Origin: AC-69 sp044867345
GTDB lineage: Bacteria; Actinomycetota; UBA4738; HRBIN12
Direction: 5' to 3'
Assembly: GCA_044867345.1 (NCBI GenBank)
Contig: JBIOUU010000059.1
Location: 1 to 11,672 of the forward strand
DNA: 11,672 bases
Below are positions 6,193 to 11,672 of the stretch, in pieces (the first letter of the stretch is position 1; each line of letters begins with the position of its first letter). A program made the position numbers and the translations under genes. A model generated the notes under the pieces. That model saw nothing but the letters and a program-made list of their open reading frames with translations. It made no database searches and was not told where the DNA came from.

Positions 6193-6876
6193 TCAGCGGA
6201 TCGTCCCGAGGATGCTCTTGGCCGCGGCGGCCGGATCGTTCGACTCGGTGATGGGCCGGCCGATCACGAGGTAGTCGGCGCCGGCATCGAGCGCCTCCTC
6301 GGGGGTCAGGATCCGAAGCTGATCGTGACCGTTCGAACCGGCGGGACGGACGCCCGGGACGACCAGACAGAACTCCTCACCGGTCACCTCGCGGACCACG
6401 GCCACGTCCTCGCCCGACACGACGGCGCCCGCCGCCCCGGCGGCCCTGGCCTCGAAGGCCAGCGACGCCGGAGACGCCAGAGACTCGCCCGACAGGCTCG
6501 ACAACACGGTCACGGCCAGCACCGCGGGCGGGGTGTGGCCGGCCTCCTCCGATCCTTGCCCCGCACCACGGACGGCGGCCGCCACCATGGCCTCTCCTCC
6601 CAAGGCGTGCACCGTGAGGGTGACCACGCCGAGGCGCGCGACGTTCCGAGCCGCCCGCTCCACGGTGGTCGGGATGTCGTGCAACTTCAGATCGAGGAAC
6701 ACCGGGGCGATCGGCCGGATGCGCCCGACGGATGCTGGCCCGTGCGCCGAGAACAGCTCCAGTCCGACCTTCACCATCCCCGAGGCCGGCCCCACCGCCC
6801 GAGCCAGGGACTCGGCGCGGCCCAGGTCCGAAACGTCGATGGCCACGACGAGTGGGTTCTCCGGCGGGGGGATCAC
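6193..6876 (-). CDS. pyrF: Orotidine 5'-phosphate decarboxylase (type 1)
   Basis: A 227-residue TIM-barrel enzyme performing the last step of UMP synthesis (OMP to UMP + CO2). The motifs are those of the bacterial type 1 family: LVVAIDVSD (9-17), MVKVGLELF (34-42), FLDLKLHDIPTTV (60-72), VHALGG (89-94), VTVLSS (122-127), PGVRP (174-178), DQLRILTPEEAL (185-196) and DYLVIGRPIT (201-210). The catalytic Lys-Asp-Lys-Asp set is K36, D62, K64 and D67. The GTG at 6874-6876 overlaps the pyrD stop as GTGA, with GAGGGA 10 bases upstream. A longer reading frame continues upstream but only shadows pyrD. Mycobacterium and Streptomyces carry the longer type 2 enzyme (about 275 residues) at this locus, so the type here differs. 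Confidence 0.97.
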   Translation of the reverse strand: MIPPPENPLVVAIDVSDLGRAESLARAVGPASGMVKVGLELFSAHGPASVGRIRPIAPVFLDLKLHDIPTTVERAARNVARLGVVTLTVHALGGEAMVAAAVRGAGQGSEEAGHTPPAVLAVTVLSSLSGESLASPASLAFEARAAGAAGAVVSGEDVAVVREVTGEEFCLVVPGVRPAGSNGHDQLRILTPEEALDAGADYLVIGRPITESNDPAAAAKSILGTIR

Positions 6877-7826
6877 GACGCCGACGTCCCTCGAGCCGGC
6901 TGCTCGCCCGTCAGGCGAAGCCGCTCGCGCAGATCTCCCGGCGAGGCCAGGCCCTTGGCCTTCAGGTACCGGGCGATGCCCTGGGCGATCTCCGTTGGGG
7001 CCGAGGGGTTCACGATGAGCGCGGTTCCCACCTGAACGGCCCACGCCCCGGCGAGAAGGAACTCCACGGCATCCTCCGCCGTGGCGATGCCGCCGACGCC
7101 CATGACCGGGACCTGCGGCAGGTCCTGGGCCACGCGGAACACGGCCGCGAGGGCGATGGGGCGGATGGCCGGTCCCGAGAGCCCGCCGATGACGGCGCCG
7201 AGTCGCGGACGCAGGCGTCGAACGTCCACCGCCATCCCGGGGACCGCGTCGATCAGGGTGAGCCCGTGGGCTCCGGCCCGGATGCATCCGCGGGCCGCCG
7301 GAACCAGATCGGGAAGGAGTGCCGGGAGCTTGGCGAACACCGGCACCGTGGACAGCCGCGAGACCGCGCCGACGACCTCGGCCATGCGATCGATGCGCGA
7401 GTAGAACGGAAGGCCGCGGTTCTCCTCGTCCGGTCCCGAGAGGTACACCTCGAGGCCCACGATGCCCGGCTCCCCTCGCAGGATGCTCGCCGCCCGGATG
7501 TATCCCTGGAGGCTCGCGCCGCCCACGGAGGCCACCACCGGGATCCCCGCTCGGGCCAAGCGTGGGAGGTCCTCGGCCACGAACGCCCGCACGCCGGGGT
7601 TCTGGAGCCCGACGCCGGTCACGATGCCCGAGGCGGTCTCGGCCACCCGGGGGCCCGGCCATCCCCTGGATGGCTCGAACGTGAGGCTCCGCGTCACCAG
7701 GCCGCCCAGCCGCCGAAGGTCGGTCAGCCCGGCGAGCTCGCGCCCGGTCCCGGCGCACCCCGATGCCGCAACCACGGGAGAGGCCAACCGGACCCCCGCG
7801 AGGTCCACCGACAGGCTTTGCTTCAC
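6873..7826 (-). CDS. pyrD: PyrD class 1B-like FMN protein with altered substrate pocket
   Basis: A 317-residue TIM barrel of the dihydroorotate dehydrogenase class 1B family (dihydroorotate to orotate, electrons passed to PyrK). FMN-scaffold motifs are kept: ASGCAGTG (21-28), PRVAETASG (59-67), GLQNPGV (73-79), Lys166, GGLSGPAIRP (214-223), GVGGIATAEDAVEFLLAGA (243-261) and VGTA (266-269). Aligned by memory with B. subtilis PyrD, the dihydroorotate-contact residues are changed: Lys to Arg46, Asn to Thr70, Asn to Tyr128, the catalytic-base Cys to Gly131, Asn to Asp133 and Asn-Thr to Asp193-Ala194. The GTG at 7824-7826 overlaps pyrK as GTGA. It lies between pyrK and pyrF, which argues for a pyrimidine role, but the pocket suggests altered chemistry or a paralogue. 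Membership of the family is firm; DHODH activity is not. Confidence 0.85.
   Translation of the reverse strand: MKQSLSVDLAGVRLASPVVAASGCAGTGRELAGLTDLRRLGGLVTRSLTFEPSRGWPGPRVAETASGIVTGVGLQNPGVRAFVAEDLPRLARAGIPVVASVGGASLQGYIRAASILRGEPGIVGLEVYLSGPDEENRGLPFYSRIDRMAEVVGAVSRLSTVPVFAKLPALLPDLVPAARGCIRAGAHGLTLIDAVPGMAVDVRRLRPRLGAVIGGLSGPAIRPIALAAVFRVAQDLPQVPVMGVGGIATAEDAVEFLLAGAWAVQVGTALIVNPSAPTEIAQGIARYLKAKGLASPGDLRERLRLTGEQPARGTSAS
6887..6892 (-). promoter_or_regulatory. Ribosome binding site of pyrF
   Basis: GAGGGA on the minus strand inside the end of pyrD, 10 bases before the pyrF GTG. It supports the GTGA-overlap start. Confidence 0.6.
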
Positions 7827-8698
7827 GCCGGCCACGAGCTCACCACCGGTGAGAAGCCTTCCGGGGGCGTCGGTACCGCGCGCGTCTCGTCGCTCATCCA
7901 CCGGTCCCAGAACACCCGGGCAGGGTTGAACACGGGCCCCTCGGTACACGCCCGGAGGTTGTCGTAGCCGGACCCGTCCTTTCGGATGACCGGCACGACG
8001 CAGGTGAAGCACAGCCCGGTGCCGCAGGCCATCTCCTCCTCCACGGCGACCTGCGCGGGGATGCGTTGCTCGATGCAGAACTCGGCCACCGTGCGGAGCA
8101 TGCGGCGGGGCCCGGCCGCGTAGATCACCTCGGTGCTCGCGGTCTGCGCCGCGCGGGGGACGACGTCCATCACCGAGCCGCGTTCCCCCAAGCTGCCGTC
8201 GGCGGTGACGATGACGATGGTCTGTGACAGCCGCTTGGCCTCGATCGGCTTGAACACGTGGCTCTCCTCGCTCGCGCCGAGCACCATGTCGACCCGTTTG
8301 CCTCGGGCCCGAAGCTCCTGCGCCAAGAAGAAGATCGAGCTCGCGCCGTGGCCCTCCGAAACAAGGAGGCAGTTACTCGGCGCGCGTGGGTAGGCGAACG
8401 CCTTGCCCAGCGGACCGATCACGTCGAGGAACTGATGCGCCTTGGCCTCCGCCATCCAATCGGTCCCCGGACCCTGTAGATCGAACACGAACTCGAGTGT
8501 GCCCGCCCACCCGCCGCGCCGCGACGCCTGGTGGATGGAGAAGTGTCGCCGCAGGATGAACCGACGGTCGTCCGGCATGGCCACCGAGACGAACTGGCCG
8601 GGACGGGCCCGCTCGGCGATCTCGGGCGCGACGAGGGTGATCGAATGGAAGGCGCCGAGCTTGCGGACGTTCAGGATCTCGGCACGTACCCGCCTCAC
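7823..8698 (-). CDS. pyrK: Dihydroorotate dehydrogenase electron-transfer subunit, PyrK-like
   Basis: A 291-residue ferredoxin-reductase-fold protein that normally carries electrons from PyrD's FMN via [2Fe-2S] and FAD to NAD+. The FAD domain shows RPGQFVSVAMPD (32-43), LRRHFSIH (49-56, the RxxS motif) and DVIGPLGKAF (92-101). The C-terminal cluster has Cys225, Cys230, Cys233 and Cys251 in ACGTGLCFTC followed by ACTEGPVFNPA, spaced as in PyrK. TADGSLGERGSVMDVV (165-180) and AAGPRRML (194-201) also match. The expected nucleotide loop GGGxGxPP instead reads SEGHGASS (114-121), so NAD binding is doubtful. It is somewhat longer than usual PyrK (about 255), mainly by a C-terminal tail after residue 262. 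The GTG at 8696-8698 overlaps the carB stop, with GAGGTGG 7 bases upstream. Confidence 0.9.
   Translation of the reverse strand: MRRVRAEILNVRKLGAFHSITLVAPEIAERARPGQFVSVAMPDDRRFILRRHFSIHQASRRGGWAGTLEFVFDLQGPGTDWMAEAKAHQFLDVIGPLGKAFAYPRAPSNCLLVSEGHGASSIFFLAQELRARGKRVDMVLGASEESHVFKPIEAKRLSQTIVIVTADGSLGERGSVMDVVPRAAQTASTEVIYAAGPRRMLRTVAEFCIEQRIPAQVAVEEEMACGTGLCFTCVVPVIRKDGSGYDNLRACTEGPVFNPARVFWDRWMSDETRAVPTPPEGFSPVVSSWPA
7839..7853 (-). promoter_or_regulatory. Small hairpin just before the pyrD start
   Basis: On the minus strand CTCACC-GGT-GGTGAG, a perfect 6-base inverted repeat with a 3-base loop, ending 12 bases before the pyrD GTG and lying in the pyrK 3' end. Its 3' arm includes the only ribosome-binding-like sequence (GGTGAG) for pyrD, so it could make pyrD depend on pyrK translation. 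The role is inference and chance occurrence is possible. Confidence 0.35.
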
Positions 8699-11672
8699 GT
8701 CGTCGCCACCTCGGTGTCCGCCCGGAGGTCGAGCACCCCCTGCACCGGTGAGGGGGCCCCGGCGAGCTCGTGGTACTCCTGGAGCGAGCGAGGCTCCGTG
8801 GGACCATCCCGGAGCGCCTCGATCCCCCGGATCGCCGCCAGCACTCCGGGGAGCGTGGTCACGCAGGGGATCCCCGCCTGCCAGGCCGCGGTCCGGATGT
8901 GGTACCCGTCGGTCCGCGGCCCCCGGCCGAACGGCGTGTTGATCACGAGGTCCATGCGACCCTCCTCGATCATGTCGATCACGCTTGGGGTCCCCTCGGA
9001 CACCTTGTCCACCTTCGTGACGTCGATGCCCGCCCGCCGGAGCACCCCCGCCGTCCCCTTCGTCGCAAGCAGGCTGAACCCCATGTCGGCCAGGCGCTTC
9101 GCAGGGAACAGGATGGCGCGCTTGTCCCGGTTCGACACCGAAACGAAGACCGTACCTTCCCGGGGCAGGGCCGCGCCGCTCGCCACCAGCGCCTTGGCCA
9201 GGGCCGTCCCCGGGTCGCGGTCCACGCCCATGACCTCCCCGGTCGAGCGCATCTCCGGGCCGAGGACGGTGTCCGCCCCGGGGAACCGCCCGAACGGGAG
9301 CACCGCGGCCTTGACCGAGGTGTAGGGCAAGCGCCGGTAATGGGCACGGTCCGACGGGATCACGCCCTCCGCGGCGAGATCTGCGAGCGTCCGGCCCACG
9401 AGCACCATGGTGGCCACCTTCGCCAAGGACACGCCGGTGACCTTGGAGACGAACGGGACGGACCGCGACGCCCGGGGGTTGGCCTCGAGGACCCAGATCC
9501 GCTCGTCCTTCACCGCCAGTTGGAGGTTCATCAGGCCGCGGACCTGGAGGCGGCGGGCCACCACCGACGTGATCCGCTCGACCTCGTCGAGCTCCTCGTC
9601 CGAGAGCGTTGGCGGCGGGATGGCGCAGGAGGAGTCGCCCGAGTGCACGCCGGCCTCCTCGATGTGTTCCATGACGGCGCCGACGAACACGTCGGCGCCG
9701 TCAGTCACGGCGTCCACGTCCACCTCGATCGCCCCTTCCAGGAACCGATCGATCAACACCGGGTGATCGGGCGAGGCCTCCGCCGCCGTGCGGACGAACC
9801 GCTCCAGCTCGTCCTCGCCGTAAACGATGTCCATGGCCCGGCCGCCGAGCACGTACGACGGGCGGACCACCACCGGATAGCCGATCCTGGTGGCCACCGC
9901 CCGGGCTTCCTCGAGATCCCGGGCCTCGCCATGGGGGGGCGCGGGGATCCTCAGCTCGGCGCAGAGGGCGGCGAACTTCCCGCGGTCCTCTGCCAGGTCG
10001 ATGGCCTCCGGCCGCGTCCCCAGCACGGTGAACCCCTCCGCGTCCAGGACGTGCGCGAGCTTCAGGGGCGTCTGCCCGCCGAGCTGGACGATGACCCCGA
10101 CGGGCCGCTCCTTGCGGCAGACCGCCAGGACGTCCTCCGCGGACACCGGCTCGAAGTACAGGCGGTCACTCGTGTCGTAGTCCGTCGAGACGGTCTCCGG
10201 GTTGCTGTTCACCATCACCGCCTCGAAGCCCGCGTCGCGCAGCGCGTACGCCGCGTGGACGCAGGCGTAGTCGAACTCGATCCCCTGCCCGATCCGGTTC
10301 GGCCCCGCTCCGAGGATCACGACGCGGGGACGGGAAGCAGGACGGACCTCATCCTCCTCCTCGTACGTGGAGTAGTGGTACGGCGTGACGGCGGGGAACT
10401 CGCCGGCGCAGGTGTCGACGGTCTTGAACACCGGAGCCACGGCCAGCTCGTCGCGTCGCCGGCGGACGCCGAGCTCCGTCGAGCCGGTCAGGCTGGCGAT
10501 CCGCGCGTCGCTGAGCCCGACTCGCTTGGCCTCCCGCAGCTCGGCATCGGAGATCGAGCCGAGCGCTCGGCCGTGCAGCGCACGGGCCTCCTCGACTACC
10601 TGGGCGATCTGGTCCACGAACCACGGATCGATGCCCGAGGTCCCGGCGACCTCCTCGACCGAGTGACCGGCGGCGAGCGCGGCCTCGACCAGGTGGAGCC
10701 GGCGTTCGGCGGGGACGGCCAGGGACGACAGGACCGGCTCGGTGGAGGGGCCGGCCCCCGGTCCGAGGTCGTAACCGGACTGCTCCAACGAACGCCACGC
10801 CTTCCCCAGGGCTTCCTTGAACGTGCGGCCGATGGCCATGACCTCGCCCACGGACTTCATGGTCGAGGTGAGCGCGGGATCGGTCTCGGGGAACTTCTCG
10901 AACGCGAACCGCGGCACCTTCACCACCACGTAGTCGAGCGTCGGCTCGAACGCCGCCGGGGTCTGGCCGGTGATGTCGTTCGCGATCTCGTCGAGCCGGT
11001 AGCCCACCGCGAGCAGCGCGGCCACCTTCGCGATGGGGAATCCCGTGGCCTTCGATGCCAGGGCCGAGGAGCGCGAAACCCTCGGGTTCATCTCGATCAG
11101 CACCCTCCGTCCGTCCCGCGGGCTCACGGCGAACTGGATGTTGGAGCCGCCGGTCTCGACCCCGATGGCCCGGATGCACGCCAGCGCGGCATCGCGCATG
11201 TCCTGGTACTCGCGGTCGGTCAGCGTCTGCTGGGGGGCGACGGTGATCGAGTCGCCCGTGTGGACCCCCATGGGGTCGACGTTCTCGATCGAGCAGATGA
11301 CGACGGCGTTGTCGGCGCCGTCCCGCATCACCTCGAGCTCGAACTCCTTCCAGCCGGCGAGCGACTCCTCCACCAGGACCTCGGTGGCGGGGCTGGCGGC
11401 CAGGCTCCGTGCGGCGAGCTCGGCGAGCGACGCCGGGTCGGTGGCGAACCCACTGCCCCCGCCGCCGAGCATGAACGAGGGGCGGACGATGACCGGGTAG
11501 CCGATGGAGCCCGCCACCCGCGTCGCACCCTCCACCGTTCGGGCGATCCCCGACCGTGGAACGGGCAGCCCCGCACCGACCATGCTGCGGTGGAAGCCGC
11601 TTCGGTCCTCCGCCCGGTGGATGGCCTCGAGGCTCGCGCCGATCAGCCGGACGCCCAGGCGGTCGAGCTGGC
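8695..11672 (-). CDS. carB: Carbamoyl-phosphate synthase large subunit, 5' end outside window
   Basis: 991 residues are visible, lacking roughly the first 105 of a protein normally about 1,070-1,100 long; the frame is open to the right edge. It makes carbamoyl phosphate from bicarbonate, ATP and ammonia channelled from CarA. In the visible numbering, the first ATP-grasp half has RPSFMLGGGGSG (63-74), TGDSITVAP and EMNPRVSRSSALASKATG (about 193-210). The second half has SNPETVSTDYDTSDR (about 489), RPSYVLGGRAMDIVY (about 603), SGDSSCAIPPPTL and LEANPRASRSVPF (about 727). The C-terminal MGS-like allosteric domain (about 836-991) keeps ATKGTA, VDKV and INTPFG, the positions that bind UMP in E. 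coli, so UMP feedback is predicted. An internal ATG at 11581-11583 is not the start, because conserved sequence continues upstream of it. Its stop overlaps the pyrK GTG. Confidence 0.98.
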   Translation of the reverse strand, partial: QLDRLGVRLIGASLEAIHRAEDRSGFHRSMVGAGLPVPRSGIARTVEGATRVAGSIGYPVIVRPSFMLGGGGSGFATDPASLAELAARSLAASPATEVLVEESLAGWKEFELEVMRDGADNAVVICSIENVDPMGVHTGDSITVAPQQTLTDREYQDMRDAALACIRAIGVETGGSNIQFAVSPRDGRRVLIEMNPRVSRSSALASKATGFPIAKVAALLAVGYRLDEIANDITGQTPAAFEPTLDYVVVKVPRFAFEKFPETDPALTSTMKSVGEVMAIGRTFKEALGKAWRSLEQSGYDLGPGAGPSTEPVLSSLAVPAERRLHLVEAALAAGHSVEEVAGTSGIDPWFVDQIAQVVEEARALHGRALGSISDAELREAKRVGLSDARIASLTGSTELGVRRRRDELAVAPVFKTVDTCAGEFPAVTPYHYSTYEEEDEVRPASRPRVVILGAGPNRIGQGIEFDYACVHAAYALRDAGFEAVMVNSNPETVSTDYDTSDRLYFEPVSAEDVLAVCRKERPVGVIVQLGGQTPLKLAHVLDAEGFTVLGTRPEAIDLAEDRGKFAALCAELRIPAPPHGEARDLEEARAVATRIGYPVVVRPSYVLGGRAMDIVYGEDELERFVRTAAEASPDHPVLIDRFLEGAIEVDVDAVTDGADVFVGAVMEHIEEAGVHSGDSSCAIPPPTLSDEELDEVERITSVVARRLQVRGLMNLQLAVKDERIWVLEANPRASRSVPFVSKVTGVSLAKVATMVLVGRTLADLAAEGVIPSDRAHYRRLPYTSVKAAVLPFGRFPGADTVLGPEMRSTGEVMGVDRDPGTALAKALVASGAALPREGTVFVSVSNRDKRAILFPAKRLADMGFSLLATKGTAGVLRRAGIDVTKVDKVSEGTPSVIDMIEEGRMDLVINTPFGRGPRTDGYHIRTAAWQAGIPCVTTLPGVLAAIRGIEALRDGPTEPRSLQEYHELAGAPSPVQGVLDLRADTEVATT
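8706..8712 (-). promoter_or_regulatory. Ribosome binding site of pyrK
   Basis: GAGGTGG on the minus strand in the last codons of carB, 7 bases before the pyrK GTG. It supports the GTGA-overlap start. Confidence 0.6.

Noticed and set aside
6877..7758. Extension of pyrF to a 521-codon protein
   Set aside because: The extra 294 codons are an out-of-frame shadow of pyrD; the GTGA overlap gives the normal-length enzyme.
7827..8012. Extension of pyrD by 62 codons into pyrK
   Set aside because: The extension is Arg/Gly-rich shadow of the pyrK 3' end; the family start aligns with the GTG at 7824-7826.
11581..11583. ATG as the start of carB
   Set aside because: The 29 codons upstream in the same frame, as far as the window edge, encode conserved CarB sequence (GVRLIGASLEAIHRAEDRSG), so the gene begins outside the window.

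Overview
The window is one continuous bacterial chromosomal segment. It is strongly G+C-rich by eye, and every gene I can support lies on the minus strand, so the genes are transcribed from right to left. The content and order (carB, pyrimidine genes, mihF, gmk, rpoZ, coaBC, metK, priA, def, fmt) are those of the actinobacterial core cluster. The actinobacteria-specific nucleoid protein mIHF and a PriA with eroded helicase motifs both support Actinomycetota. A Firmicutes-like carB-pyrK-pyrD-pyrF order and a type 1 OMP decarboxylase argue against Mycobacterium or Streptomyces and suggest a deeper-branching lineage. That last step is inference.

The right half (about 6193-11672) is a de novo pyrimidine operon: carB (5' end outside the window), pyrK, pyrD and pyrF. 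All three junctions are 4-base GTGA start/stop overlaps, so the genes are tightly coupled. CarB makes carbamoyl phosphate and carries a C-terminal UMP-sensing domain. PyrK and PyrD would form the dihydroorotate dehydrogenase complex, and PyrF makes UMP. A 125-base gap (6068-6192) follows, holding a good sigma-A-type promoter and a strong ribosome binding site for the next unit.

The left half (1-6067) is a housekeeping cluster: mihF (nucleoid protein), gmk (GMP to GDP), rpoZ (RNA polymerase omega), coaBC (coenzyme A synthesis), metK (S-adenosylmethionine synthesis), priA (replication restart), def (peptide deformylase) and fmt (Met-tRNA formyltransferase, only its first 44 codons). Gaps are short or absent. 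Internal promoter-like elements lie before rpoZ (perfect TATAAT inside gmk) and directly before metK (TATACT 7 bases from the ATG, no ribosome binding site, possibly leaderless). No stretch over 300 bases lacks a gene.

The most interesting signal is in the pyrD/pyrK pair. PyrD keeps its FMN scaffold, but nearly every polar residue that normally binds or deprotonates dihydroorotate is replaced, including the catalytic Cys (now Gly). PyrK keeps its FAD and [2Fe-2S] motifs but has lost the normal NAD-binding glycine/proline loop. Second to this, gmk has no ATG, GTG or TTG ahead of its P-loop and continues in the same frame after the mihF stop codon, and priA lacks a normal start where homology expects one. 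I see no mobile elements, CRISPR arrays, tRNAs or rRNAs.
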